Below, piece after piece: positions 40,441 through 53,140 of a stretch of DNA of 64,000 nt (position 1 is its first letter; the number at the start of each line of letters is the position of its first letter). This DNA comes from Nansenia antarctica (taxonomy: Eukaryota; Chordata; Actinopteri; Argentiniformes; Microstomatidae). Made by a program: the position numbers and the translations under genes. The notes beneath the pieces are model-generated. The model ran no database searches. It was not told the DNA's origin and was given only the letters and a program-made list of their open reading frames with translations. The stretch spans positions 54,496,817 to 54,560,816 of the forward strand of contig OZ022342.1 in assembly GCA_963989245.1 (NCBI GenBank), read 5' to 3'.

Positions 40441-43400
40441 CTCCTTCTGTGATGTCCTCCGCTTCCGGAACGAAGTGTGAGGACAGAATGAAGCTGCTGG
40501 CGGAGGAAGGTGTGGTTGGTGGTGCCTTAAACATCAACACAGATCAGGACTCCTTCCCCATCCTGATGACCTTCATGAAGGGTCTCAGTGATGAGTAAGT
40601 ATTATGCGCTCTACTGTATCTATGCTCCCTATGTTTCTATACACACCCAATATTTTGCACCCTGCGCATAAACAGTACAACAAGTGTGAGCCAAGACCAA
40701 AGAACTGAAAATGTTGACTTGTTTCTTCACCAGGCAGTGGACGGTGATCCACGACGGCATGAGAGACCCTGTAAGTGTATTGTGATGTGTGTGACTTTAG
40801 AGTTAGCAGGCATACCATACCAGTCATTGTTTGTGTTGTGAATCAGTGAATCGAAATGATTACCTTCTTTAAGCTGAACACCAACTAATTCTTCACTCTC
40901 TTTTGAATGAACACAGATGACGTGTTGACATCACGGGTCGGAAGATTGTGAAAATAATCGCCAACACGGCCATAGAGGTCCTCCTCCCGACTCTTCAGCG
41001 GGTCATAGAGATGAGTGAGGCCAGGGAGGCTGCAGCCTCTCAGAGTGGGTCAGGGCTCTCCTCCACCACCTCCCTGGAGGAAGGAGAGGCCCAGGCCCCC
41101 TCAAGGTCTTCCTCTGCGAGGTAGGCTATAATCACAGCCACGCCTCTAATGACTGCTATGATCATAACATCACAAATAACTTAAACCAGGGGGTAAACCC
41201 ACACTAAGCTCTTTTTTTTTACTTTGTTTTGTTTTAGAACCAAATGTTTGTTGCACAGTTAAAGTGTTGGACTTTATCAATGCTGATAATACAATTATTT
41301 TTTTGGTGATGAAATGTTTTGGCCATAGACAAAATACCAACAATAATCAGAATGAGTAACAACGTACTGTAAAAAGTAAAATCTCTCTTCACTACATCAG
41401 AGTCTGATGTGAGCCACCAACTATTATGCTTTTATCCCCCAGGGATTGATAAAGTTACATTCGATTGAATTGAATGTCATATTTGTCTTTATTTTGAAGT
41501 TCCCAGACTTTGCGGCAGTGTGTGTCCGGAGGATCACCCCCCCTGGATGATCCACTCCAGGTCCACTTTGGGATCACAGAGGACACCGTCCTCCAATCAC
41601 TGGGCTCTGTCTCCTCTGGCTCATTTGATCTGACCAGACCTGTGGTGAGAGACGTCCTGAAGCAGGTGAACTCTGACATCTCCTTGATAATCTCCTTATC
41701 AAGGTCAGATAAGTCCACCCCCATAGTCTGCGACAGGGACACCACCATGTCCGCGGCTAGGAGGATGTTGCACGTGGTGTGCACCAAGCTCCGGGAGTTG
41801 GGGATCACCAAACCAGTGGTGCCAAAGGTCAAGGTCACGACCTCTAAGACCGACCTGGGGCCAGTGGCGGCAGACGTCATGACTGCCATCGTTGAGACGG
41901 TGGAGTCATGCAGCTCAGCTGATCAGGAGGGCGTGCAGGGAGCAGCTGACATGCTCAGACAGTTGGCAGAGAAGATCAGCACGATCAGCTCTGTCTCTGA
42001 TGAGGACGGATCCTCTGCTGGAGCGCCGCATAGACGCGTGTCCTCCTCTCGCAGTGTGGGACACCTCAGTGTGGGACACCAAGGCCGTGAGTGCAATTCT
42101 GTGCCGGAATAGCTTTATATCTATAGATATAAACACGGAGGAGGCCTCAGGCATTGTTGATGAGTTTGTGGCAGACATAAGGTCTATCACTCACTCAGCT
42201 GGGTCTGGTGCTTCAAAGGAGGAGTCTCTGCCTGTTGCCTTGACCCTAGTTCAGAGGCTTCAGAGAAGGCTGAGAGCGTTTTACGCGCGGCTGGTGTCTT
42301 TTAAAGGCACAAGCCAGAAGAGTAAACTGCCCTCAGACCAGGATAGATTCATCCATGGATCTACTCTGGTAAAAGCGGAGTCTTCTCACAGTGAGCCTCT
42401 GTTTCCATCCAACTCACTGGTTGGAGTAGAGCTGCGTAGAAGTCAGAGTGAATGCTCTCGACCCATGCTGGCTCTCCAGAGCCCTCCGGTGAGCCAGCTC
42501 GAACTCGACCGCACCACCAAAGAGGTTCTGAGCGAGATTCTCGTCTTTTATAAGACAGAAGACGAGAAGACAGCCTCCGCTGGACCAACGGCGTCTGATG
42601 AGTCCCTCGCTGCCTGTAAGTTTGTGGACGACGTGTTAACATGGTTAACGGAGTACTCCTCCTCCTCCTCCTCATCAGAGAGTTTGCGTGAGATGCATGA
42701 GGCTGAGCAGAGTGCATCGATGGCTGAGGCTAGAGACAGCATTAGCCAGATCCTGGTCGCCATTCAGGGTGACATGGTGGCACAGTCAGGGAAAATGGAG
42801 ACCTCAGTGGAGCTACAGCAATGCCACAGTGCTGTAGGATCTCTGCTGGAGAATGTAGAGAGGGTGTGTAGTGAGGGTAGTCTCACATGTCAGCCTCCCA
42901 CAGAGCTTCCAGCAGAAAGCAGTTTCCCTGTCGTCAGAAGCGCGACCTTCGATCGCACCTCTGACGAGTCTGTGCCGGAGGATTCCGTCGATGATTCCAA
43001 ACAGCGGATGGCCGACGTGGTGCAAGTCCTGATGGACCACATGGACCCACTGGTTCTTCAAGAGGTCACCTCACTCGGAGCTGACCTCACCAGACGGGAG
43101 GAGCTGCTGTCCCAAGGGGGGATCCGCACCCTGACCCTCGCCCTTGTGGACAGACTCCTGGAGCTGATGTCACTCCACAGCAGTCTGCCAGTGGCCGTTG
43201 GGACCAGTGTGTCGGACAGTGTTATGTACAAACGGCCACCGGCAGAGAAGCGTGCATTGGTGTGCAGTCAGGTGGTCTCCGCCTATGCGGAGGAGTCGGT
43301 GAAGCGTTTGCTTCTTCAGCTGATCGTCCCTCCCTCATCATGGAGCACGGGGGTGGAAGCTTCCAACAGCAACGCCCCGACCAGAGTCTCCAGCCACAAG

Positions 43401-44261
43401 AGCCTGCTGTCCACCAGCTCTTCTGAGATCTACAACGACACAGTGGATCTGTTCTCCCGGGCCCTGGTCAACCAGGTCAACCAGGTGATGGCCCTCTCAA
43501 TGGGATCCGACACCTCCACAGCCTCGGTCACACAGCCTCAGAGGGATGCTAGTGGGGAGAAGAAGAAAGGGATATTCAGCAAATTCCTTTCAACGATGAA
43601 GCGCAAGCTCAAGGTAAAACAGAAAATATACAGTGAATTTATAAGAGGGCCACATTCCACATAATTTCACATTAAGGAAGTGTAATGTAAAGGTAAAGTC
43701 TTACCAGTTTATCATAAAACAGCAGACAAGCTATGCATTGTTGTTGTAGGAATAATGGGGTTTTAAGAGATATGTTCTGTCATTGATTCTTCTTCTGTAA
43801 CAACTGATATAGTGCAAGAGGACCAACCGGGTAGGTGTCCAGCCTCCAGCCCCAGGACAGGAGGACATCGAGGTAAGTATCCAGCCTCCACCTTCAGGAC
43901 AGGAGGATATAAAGGTAGGTATCCAGCCTCCAGCCTCAGGACAGGAGGGCATCGAGGTTGCCCACGATGATGGACACAGCAGAGGTAAGTCAACATGTAG
44001 AACACATAGACCTAGGACATACTAACCAAACGAATGAAGTATTCTATTCTGTAGCTATAGGCCTGGTGAAGCTCATATGAACTCTCTCTCCTCTCTCTAG
44101 CGGCCAGCCCAGTGACAGCTGAGACAACGCCTTGTGAGGAGAGCGGAGCTTCAAAGAAACAGAAGCGTTCCCTCTTCCAGAGGATGCTCACATCTGTGAA
44201 GAGCCTTGGGCTGCTGAGCTGCTGTCGGGGGACGGAGGCCGTCTGCCTGGAGACCCTGTAA
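40441..44261 (+). CDS. Unknown multi-exon gene with QPP-GQE repeat (frameshifted)
   Basis: Proposed exons: 40441-40594, 40734-40770, 40945-41120, 41500-43613, 43813-43984 and 44101-44261 (TAA 44259-44261). Phases agree at each junction, with two problems. The strong acceptor at 40916 would bring an in-frame TGA, so only the weak AG at 40944 works. Within the large exon the frame moves by one between about 42030 and 42110, next to a doubled CAGTGTGGGACACC. The protein is Ser- and Glu-rich with long helices (VVRDVLKQVNSDISLIISLS; FVDDVLTWLTEYSSSSS) and short basic motifs (KKKGIFSKFLSTMKRKLK; KKQKRSLFQRMLTSVKSL). I do not recognise a domain; a fish-restricted family is my inference. Start codon and first exon are unknown. 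Confidence 0.6.
43831..43956 (+). repeat. 42-bp coding repeat, each unit starting with a splice donor
   Basis: Three exact-length units begin at 43831, 43873 and 43915 with GTAGGT, GTAAGT and GTAGGT. In frame they encode VGVQPPAPGQEDIE, VSIQPPPSGQEDIK and VGIQPPASGQEGIE. Confidence 0.88.
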
Positions 44262-44495
44262 CCATCTTCACAACGATGGTCACAGCAGAGGTAAGTCAAC
44301 ATGTAGAACACATAGACCAAGGACATACTAACTAAACTAATGAAGTATTCTATTCTGTAGCTATAGGCCTGGTGAAGCTCATATGAACTCTCTCTCCTGT
44401 CTCTAGCGCCCGGCACAGTGGCGTCCTCCAGAGGACGCTCACAACTGCAAACAGCCTTGGCCGGAGCTGCTGTCCACCGTGAATAAAAAATAATT
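43962..44495 (+). repeat. 306-bp duplication of intron and last exon
   Basis: GATGGACACAGCAGAGGTAAGTC at about 43968 recurs at about 44274, followed by a near-identical intron and acceptor. The second exon copy (44407 to about 44490) is shortened and diverged, ending in AATAAAAAATAA. It could provide an alternative 3' end. Confidence 0.85.
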
Positions 44496-47400
44496 TGCAT
44501 TCGATTCCTTTTGCTTGTGCATTTTTCATATCTTATGAACTTGTTATGCTGAAGATTGTGTAACTAGATAAGTGTTCTTACATATCATAGCTAGAAGCAA
44601 CTGCGATTACAGCAACAAATATAGTAGCTAAGCATGTTTACAGCTATGCCTGAGGCAATATCCAAGATGTTTATGTACAAGATGTTTATGTTCACGCCAC
44701 AAAGGACATTCACACAGAATGCACAATACTTTTGGTGCCCTGAAATAGGGGGGGGGGGGGACTTATGTAGAAAAAGATTTGTAATTATAGAATGGTGAAA
44801 TCGATCTGAAAAATGTAAAACATTGAATTAAAGCTGAGAATCTCTACTTTCACCACATTGTAATTGTTTTATATCATATCCAAACTGTGGGGAGTTTAAA
44901 GATATAAGAAAAAATGCATCCTTGGCTTGCCAATACATCCTTTCCAATTCTAAGATGAAACATTGTTTGAAAGTATGGTATGAGGCAGAGGTGGGAGTAA
45001 GTCATACATGTGCAAGACTGCAAGTCACAAGTCTTAACCTTCAAGTCTCAAGCAAGTGAGAATCAACTGTGGTGAGAATCTACATTTAAATCAGTTAGCC
45101 TCATAGACAGTGGTCATGAAAAGTTGAGTTTTATTTTAAACATTAACAAAACATTTTGACATTTTGTGGCAATCAATAACACGCCTCCTAAATGAACAAC
45201 AAGAATAGTGTATCAACTAAAAACAAGTATACAAATATTACCTACAATTTAAACCTTACTGACATTACTAAAGATTACATTAAACTATTCTAGTATAATG
45301 GTTTTAGTATGCCACTAAATACCGACATTACTAAACATTAGGGTACATCAAATCATGAAAAGTTATTCAAATTATTCAAGTATAATGAGTTTTGTCAAGC
45401 ACACGAACTGTAACTTTTATGGGACATGCTATTTGTCTTATTTTGTCCATATCCACACTAGCTAGCGGCTGGTAGCGATCTTGCTGCCTAGAAACGTACG
45501 GTGAATAGCCAATTACAATGCTCTGCAGTTGCAAAAACATTTATTTGAAAGTACTTTGTCACTCAATTGTGAGCGAGAGGGTCGCATTATCACCACGTTC
45601 AACTGGTGCGCTTGATGCAGGTACTGCTATAACTATGGCCACCTTGAACACAGACATAACAGCTTATTAAACGTAACCAACCAATAGGTTAGCAAAAAAA
45701 AAAAAAACGTCACCACTTAGCTACCTTTCTTTGAGGGTTTTCTAGAGACAGATGAAGTTGGATGTTGTGGTGGTGGTCGTGTCACAGATCTCTGAGCTGT
45801 CGATAACGCTGCTCACTTGTTATTTATTACCTTATAAATAATCACTGTTCCGTGTGCCCAGTAGGTTGCCAGGAGGATATTCCATCAACGTTGATAAAGG
45901 AAAAATCCAGGCTTATTTTGATAAATCTCGCGAGAGTTATCAGAATAAGGCTGGGTTTTTGGTAACTCTCGCGAGATCTATCAACATAAACCTGGATTGT
46001 CTTTTAGCGACGTTGATGGAATACCCCCCAGGTAACAGGTTACGGTCATTGCGCTAGAAGAAGTCACCCAGTCGCCTTTCAAAAATTCTGATTAGTCACT
46101 TTTACAACCTTTACACGAAAACGAGAGTGAATACCAACAGAAGAATATAGGGGATTTTGGCAAATATGTTTGGGCCTCTACCCACACGTTTAGCTGTGTT
46201 GCTCATTCCACAAATGCATGATCCTTACAAGATGTACCTCGTTGTAAAGGTGACTAATAATATAATATAATATAATAATAATTAATAATAATATAAGGCT
46301 TTCCAACGATAAAAAATAAAATACTCGGCGGGCCACTTGTTGATGGTGTACGGGCCGCTGATTGGCCGCCACATCATTCACGCACAATGTATTATGACGT
46401 ATTAGAGTGTACCACTATAGAACCACGGTGCGTCTTCACATCAATCACAACTTGGTAGACATCTCACATGATGTCCCGTTGTTTGTATCGCTTCATACGT
46501 TGGATACAGCAACTAGAAGATGGAGAATAGAGGAAACCAAGACACGGTAAGGATAGCTATTTGAAAGCACTGTCAAGACAAGAGCAATACAGGCCTATTC
46601 ATAGTTTGCAGTCATACATGACTGGCGCAGAGCCCTGGCGGCCAAAACATAGTGGAAGCTCCGTAGAACTGCAGCGCCCACCTGTCATGTTCCCACCTGT
46701 TTCAAGCGACGATTAATTAGATCACCTCTCAAAAGAAGAAAAACTAAGATTATGTCAACAAACGTTTTGGACACTTGTTGCGATCCATATAGAGCACCCG
46801 CCGCAGTATTTCAATCACTAAAAACAGCGAACGTCGCTGCCAGAGCTCCAGGTCGGTGATGTCTACATACATCTTGTGGAGAATGAAAGTCAGCTTTATT
46901 GTCAATCCAACATATGTACAGACATACAGAGGGCTGACATTGCGTTTCCCTCTCATCCACGGTGCATAGCAAACAAAAACAATCAATAACAATAAAATAC
47001 GACCAGATTAAAATAGTTCCCATTATGCCGCGACGACACGTGCAAACTATGAATAGCACGGTCAAGTGTAATCAGGGTTGCCAGATGGTATTGTCAATTT
47101 CCAGCCTAACCACAGTCTAAAACGCGCCCAAATGCTTTTTTTCCCAGCCCAGTGTTATCAAAAGTAGCCCAATCTGCGGTAACCCGCCCCATCTGGCAAT
47201 CCTGAGTGTAATAGGCCTATATAGCACTGTCAAGAAGAGTAGTATAGTATAGCACATATAACACTTAACCCCTGGGGTTGGGTCAGATCATTTGATGTAT
47301 CTCTGATTTCCATTATACTGTGTGTCCTGTCAAAGGGCTGTACACCCATGTCTTATCCTAACATGAACAGAACAAGCCTTTTGCTGTCGCCTTCTGACTG

Positions 47401-47855
47401 ATTGTAATTTTAATCCGTTTTTATGTGATCCCGTCTAAAGCTACTTTGACTTCACGTAACAAGTGGACCAGAATGTTGATCTGAACTCTGTTGTGTTGCA
47501 GATGAACAGGAAAAGTAGTGGCATGAAGAGTGTACTCAAACTCTCATTCATTTTTCACTATGTACATGTTTATATTCAAATCCTCTAAAAAGGTCACCTC
47601 CTCTAAAAAGGTCACACTCAAAGACGCTTTACAAACGGAAAAGATAGAGTAGTAAAATAAAAAGAAACAAAACAAATAGATAAAAGAAAGTATATGGGTC
47701 TAATTAATTTTTTGATTACTAAATCTAAGTGTCTTTGTAGGACAATCTACTCTGTATACTGCAATTACACATAGATTTCGGGCGGAGAAACGGCGAACAA
47801 GCAAGCTCGACCTGCATTTTTAAAAAAGTGATCATGACTATTAGGGATGTCCTGA
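44496..47855. other. Intergenic, repeats only
   Basis: Contains a G-run at 44747-44760, a common fish repeat near 44990-45060 (GTGGGAGTAAGTCATACATGTGCAAG...CAAGTCACAAGTC), (TAATA)n near 46257-46295, and a LINE/SINE-like tail on the minus strand at about 46885-46995. A possible small exon pair (46520-46546, ending ACG|GTAAGG, and from 47502 after GTTGCAG) is open but too short to support a gene. Confidence 0.45.
45869..46032. mobile_element. Near-palindromic MITE with CTCGCGAGA arms
   Basis: Arms of about 70 bases face each other: GGATATTCCATCAACGT...AAATCTCGCGAGAGTTA against GGTAACTCTCGCGAGATCTA...ACGTTGATGGAATACC. There is almost no loop. It gives a meaningless ORF at 45854-46057. Confidence 0.8.
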
Positions 47856-47857
47856 AT

Positions 47858-49040
47858 GGACCTGAATGCTGGATCGCGGATCGCACCAGAAAGAAAAAGG
47901 CTGCGATCTGCGCTCTCGATCTGGTGTGTCACTCACGTGATGACAACAGTAGTAGCCAGTGGTCACGTGCATGAGAGTTGGCTAGTAGCTACCTGTGTGT
48001 GAGTCATGTCAGCAGTGTGGGAATACTTCAGTCTTTGCAAATTAACAGTTTCGAGGGGTGGCAGCGATGTTAGTCGGTGTAACACCACTAATTTAATTAA
48101 ACATTAAAAAAAACGCCATGTGGAACAGCACCAGGCATACCTGCAAGCGTCTGCTGCAAAGAAAAAGCCCCTGCAACAGCAGACATTGCTACAATCAATA
48201 CAGAGGCGAGAGAAACTCCCCCCAGACAGCAAATTTGTGAAAGCGATAACGGAGAAATTAGTTCAGTTGATTGTGCTCGACGACCAACCACTTTCGGTGG
48301 TAGAGAATTTGGGGTTTCGGAGCTTAATTGAGCACCCCGCGCTATACTTTGCCCAGTCGCCATCATATAACCGAAAAAGCCATCCCTCAAATGCACAACG
48401 AAGTGTGTGAGTTCCTCGCCAAACTCTTGGAGAATGTCGGCGCTATTAGCTTCACAACAGACATCTGGAGCTCAGACGTGTGTCCAATGTCGTTGTTGAG
48501 TCTCACAGCACACTGGATAGACTCAGGTTTTACTTTGAAGAAAGCGGTTCTGCATGCCCGTGAGTTCCGTGGCTCACACACTGGGGATTCCATTAAGGCA
48601 GCCATGGAGGAGATGCTGCTCAAATGGAAGATGAACAAAAGCAGTCCATGTAGTTTTAAGAGACAATGCAAAAAATATGAAGAAGGGCATGGATCAACTT
48701 GGAGTGGCGAGTCTGGGATGCTTTGCGCACACTATGCAGCTTATCGTGCATGAGGGACTGTTGTGTGTGCGCAGCGTGAGTGATGCACTGGCCAACGGGA
48801 GAAAAATGGTAGGCCATTTCAAACACTCGCCCTTGGCATATTCACGGCTGCAGGATATCCAAGTAGAACTAAATATGTTGCCTAAGCGTCTGCAGCAGGA
48901 CGTTCAAACTAGGTGGAACAGCACCTAGAACACACACCACTACATGATTGAAAGCCTCATCGCGCAGAAACGGTCACTCTCTGCGTATGTGGCTGAACAT
49001 GACCACTGCCCTCAGCTGCCGACTGTCTGCATGATCAGCC
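47858..49040 (+). pseudogene. hAT transposase, ZBED1-like, broken
   Basis: From ATG 48006 a BED finger begins (MSAVWEYFSLCKLTVSRGG, then RCNTTNLIKH) and hits a stop where a Leu is expected. Transposase blocks follow in three frames: 48120-48350 (LLQSIQRREKLPPDSKFV), 48360-48660 (VGAISFTTDIWSSDVCPMSL) and 48677-48928 (LGCFAHTMQLIVHEGLL). The RNase H-like core is thus recognisable but inactive and the C-terminal dimerisation region is missing. The start TAGGGATGTCC at 47862 resembles the terminal repeat of this family. Confidence 0.8.
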
Positions 49041-49404
49041 ATCTCCTACCTTCCTCCCAGGTCTCCTTCAACAGTACATCCTCTTGATAATAGCACTTTT
49101 GGATTTGGAAAAAAAACATTTTAGCCATTAGAGATAGATAGAATAAATACTGAGAGGACATGATGCTCAGGACATAATTATTACTTATTAAATTGGTCTT
49201 CATGTAAAACATCAGATTTGGGTTGTAGATTTATCATGCATCACAAGTTTTGTTTTTACAAAGTAGTTTTTTGCTTGTTTTTTTTGCAAGCTTTATAAAT
49301 GAGGCCCCTGATGCCCATTAGAATACTCTGATACCCAATTCAGATTTGATCTGAGATTTATATTTACATTTCTGACATTCAGCAGACGCTTTTTTATTTA
49401 TTTA
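49041..49404. other. Spacer with a dispersed repeat piece
   Basis: ACATTTCTGACATTCAGCAGACGC (49367-49390) is the conserved core of a fish dispersed repeat; related pieces are near 30820-30850 and 55795-55840. Nothing else was recognised. Confidence 0.5.
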
Positions 49405-49406
49405 TT

Positions 49407-49905
49407 ATGATCTGTAAAGGCAAGGAAGAGCTGGAGGCCATGCTGGAGTCCAAAGGCGACCAGGTGGACCTGTTCTCCCTCGCCCAGGAGGACGAAAGGT
49501 GGCACAGCTCAACAAGGCCCTGCTGGACTTTGACTCCCGGGTGGGGCCTGGCAAGCTGTACCCCAAGCACCGGCTCATCCCCGACTGTGGCCGCAGCACC
49601 AAGATGCCCATGTATCAGCTGTCACTGACCATCAAGATGCCCATGTATCAGCTGTCACTGACCATCAAGATGCCCATGTATCAGCTGTCACTGACCATCA
49701 AGATGCCCATGTATCAGCTGTCACTGACCATCAAGATGCCCATGTATCAGCTGTCACTGACCATCAAGACGCCCGTGGTGTTTGACAAGCTACACTCAGA
49801 GGCGTGGAGCATCAGTGCCAAGCTGCACTGGTTCGTCTTTGGGCATGCACCCCAGGACCCGCGGGAGAAGTTTGAGATCTACTACAAGCTCTTGCCAAGC
49901 TGCAA
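49407..49905 (+). pseudogene. Unrecognised coding fragment with in-frame 33-bp repeats
   Basis: Reads GKEELEAMLESKGDQVDLFS in one frame and, after a shift at about 49496, VAQLNKALLDFDSRVGPGKL, then the repeat, then KTPVVFDKLHSEAWSISAKL and APQDPREKFEIYYKLL. Composition and codon use look like a conserved host protein rather than a transposon. I do not recognise it. The frameshift, lack of clear splice sites and fusion to hAT sequence at about 49905 suggest a captured or retrocopied fragment. Confidence 0.45.
49601..49765 (+). repeat. 33-bp minisatellite, five in-frame copies
   Basis: Units of 33 bases starting AAGATGCCCATGTATCAGCT at 49601, 49634, 49667, 49700 and 49733, essentially identical. 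They encode KMPMYQLSLTI. A sixth, diverged unit begins at 49766 (KTPVVFDKL). Confidence 0.95.
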
Positions 49906-51970
49906 TCAATGTACACCTTCTCAGAGAGGACGTTTGAGAGCATTCAGTCAAGCCCTTTCTCCATCAACCTGGATAAGAGCACATCAAGCTCCAATAAGAA
50001 GGTGCTGTCAATCCTTGTTGGTTACTTTAATCAGGAGCTGAAGCATGTGGTCGTCGAGCACCTTGGCTCCATTGAAGTACTAAAGGGCACTGCTGAACAT
50101 CTGGAAAAGGCCCTAGTGACCTTTTTCAAGGAACACACAATTCCATTTACTAACATGGTTAGCATGATGATGGACTCCTGCAACGTCATGCGAGGGAGTA
50201 AGTCCGGGCTGGTGACCAGGATAAGGTCCAAGTACTGTCAGAACCTCCTAGATGTTGATGGAGATTCCTGCCACCACATCCACAATGCCGGCAAAATTGG
50301 AGATATACAAGATCCACAGTGATATAGTGGAGATATACAAGGACCACAGTGTTGGTGAGCGGGCAAAGGCCAGGATACAATTTTTCCACCAGGACCCCCC
50401 CAAAAATTCTTTAAATTAATCTAATATTGTAAAGGGGAGCCTCAGCCGCCAACAATCTTATGTGATTAATCCTCTTGTATACTGTATGTAGCCCAAAATA
50501 CATATTGTATTTAATCTCTCTCTTCCAGGAATGACGCAAGTTGGGAAGGACAGGAAAGAAAGGGTATGGAAGAAGCTCTGGTTTGAGAGTCGCAACACAG
50601 ACCTCCAGCTGAGCATTTACCTCGGCGTCCTTCCCATCATGAAGGAGTATGTTACGGTGTTCCAGGTGTGTGTTTTCACACTAATGAATTAGTGAATTAT
50701 CAATCTCTGATAGATAAACTCAATAGGCCTATCCTTGTATTCTCTCATCAGTTAGATTGTGATATAAACAGACCCTCAACTGCATGTCTGTGTATGTATG
50801 GTAATAGAATTGTTGTAGCATTTTATAATAATGCCATTATTCACAGGGCAGCCAAACCCTTGTCCACAAGCAGCTTGAAGTTGTGAAAACCTTCATGGGG
50901 TGCTTTATCAAGGCTGAGAACCTGCATACCACCCCAAAGAATATCATGGAGTTGGATTTCAAGCAACGACAAAATGCTGCCTCTCTGTGAGCTGTATGTC
51001 GGACAGGTGGCGGAGAAACTGAAGGCAGGAAATCCACGTAATCAGGTTAGTAAATGTATTAAAAACGGCAAATCAAACATTTATACATTTCTCCAGGTAA
51101 AATGATTTAATTGCAATCGTTTTAATGTTTTACAGAGTGTGCTGCAGTTTCTCGAAACAGCGAAGACTGCATACATGTCGACAGCAGCCTATATGCAGAA
51201 AAAGCTGCCACTGGACAGCAGGACCCTGCAGTCACTGTCTGCCTTGGACCCATTGGTGAGGGGACACTCAGAGACGGGCATCCTCCTGAAGTGGCTGGCA
51301 GGGATGATGAGCCACTTGGTGCCACACCCCAATTTGACGTGCCACTGGAAGTTGTCAAATTCAGCACAAATTCCACCCTTCCCCTGTACACTGATGGGGA
51401 CAACATGGTTAACTGGTGGGCAAATGTCATTGACACTGGAAGGTACCCAGGCTTCAACCATGTGGTTCGAGCAGCGCTCTCCATTTTCCATGGACCAATG
51501 GTGGAGTCATCGTTCAGTGCCATGGGAGATATTATTGACTGCAAAAGCACCAGAATGAGCATGGACACCTTTAGGGACAACCAATCGAGACAACCAAGTA
51601 TGCCCTCAGGTCCAGGGGTCAGACAGCAATACAGATGTTCAGGAGAGAGGATGTCAAGTTCTCAAAGGTAGACAAGGTCCTATGCAGGAACATCCACACT
51701 GCAGGCTCAAAAGACAAGGCTCGCAGACAACAGGCCCTGTTGAAGACAAAAGGGAGGCAGGAAGAGTTTGGTTGCCAGCCAACAACCAGTGCTGCACAAA
51801 GCAGGAAGACTGCAGTGGAGGATGACAGGCAAGCCACAGTGAGGCACATGGCTGCTCAAAAAAAAAAAAAATGCACTGGAAGTGCTGGTACAGGCAAAGA
51901 AGGCAAAAAAGCACAAGTGATGTGCTTGGTGGGATGGACTTCATCAGAATTGGTTTTATTTGTTCAAAAA
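49905..51970 (+). pseudogene. hAT-like transposase, second family, broken
   Basis: 49909-50300 encodes PFSINLDKSTSSSNKKVLSI (the DKST-type catalytic block) and VSMMMDSCNVMRGSKSG. Pieces at 50528-50665 and 50850-51040 continue, and 51291-51580 holds the C-terminal dimerisation region (GFNHVVRAALSIFHGPMVES). Several frame changes occur; possible short introns (for example after 50665 and 51045) cannot be ruled out. A Lys-rich tail runs to about 51970. Confidence 0.7.
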
Positions 51971-51973
51971 TAA

Positions 51974-53140
51974 ATGTTCAAAATATATTTACAGAGCATC
52001 TTCTCCTCTTTCATTTGGGAGAGTAAGTCACCAAGGATTAGCCAACAAGTTTTACAACTTCCATATAATGATGGTGGCTTAAACCTACCGAACCTTAACA
52101 TTTACTTTCTGGCTGCCCAACTTACCCAGATTAGGCAGTGGTTCTCTAGCTCATCTAGCGCATGGTCAAGACTGGAATCTTATGACATTCTTCCATATGA
52201 ACTTAGATACCTGCCTTATATTGGTTTACAACAGGTTTAAAAAATCACAAATAATCCTATTATTATTAACAGTTTACTAATATGGAAGAACTCCCATAAA
52301 CGTATGGGTCACAAGGAACACCTTTCGCCCTATACTCCTATCTGGAGAAACCCCAATTTTAAATATTGTTTTAATGATGACACCTTCAAGTCTTGGTACG
52401 ACAAGGGGATAAGGGAAATAACACATCTTTACGACAGTGGTACATTTGTTTCTTTCCTTCAGTTAAAGTCAAAATATAATTTATCTTCCACACATTTATT
52501 TCGATTTTTTTCAAATCCACCATATGATACAGACAACTCAAGGCACTCTTGAAGAACCCAAGCCCTCCAAAATAGAAGGCCTTATCAATAAGGAGGTTCA
52601 AAGTTCTAAATGTATTTCTCAAGTTTATTTATCTCTGCTTGAATGCTTGTCTACAAGTACAGATGCTACGAGGTGTAAATGGGAAAAGGATTTAGACATG
52701 GATATAAGTAAAGAGGACTGGTCTTTCTTTTGTCTTAAAGTTCATAAATGTTCTTACAATATGAGGCACAAACTCCTTCTTTTTAAAATTTTGCATAGAA
52801 CTTATTACAGTATACACCTGCAAAACTTTATAAAATGAATAATGAAATGTCCTTTTTGTGCTGGCGCTGCAAAAAACAGAAAGGGGACTTTTACCATATG
52901 TTTTGGTCATGTAATTTGTTGTTAACATTTTGGAACTTTGTAATTGACACGATAGCATTATGTTTAAATATTCACATTGCAAAATCATCTCGCTTGTGTC
53001 TTTTAGGCACAATCAATATGGATCCTTGGAATGAATTTCAAAAAATATATATTGATCTTGCTTTGATTGCTGCAAAGAAGTGTATTGCAATCCATTGGAA
53101 ATTACTCTCCTACAATATCACATTGGTTAAATGAAATCTC
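51974..53140 (+). mobile_element. LINE 3' end (L1/Tx1-like), decayed
   Basis: Frames at 51974-52240, 52304-52552, 52524-52838 and 52835-53134 read as successive parts of an RT C-terminal region (FIWESKSPRISQQVLQLPYN, GGLNLPNLNIYFLAAQ; later CWRCKKQKGDFYHMFWSC). Stops and shifts separate them. It directly follows the hAT tail. Confidence 0.68.

Noticed and set aside
45854..46057. 67-residue ORF on the plus strand
   Set aside because: It spans a near-palindromic MITE and is open only by chance.
46520..47580. Two-exon mini gene (MENRGNQDT, then MNRKSSGMKS)
   Set aside because: Splice-like borders exist, but the product is tiny and unconfirmed; kept only as a note in the spacer entry.
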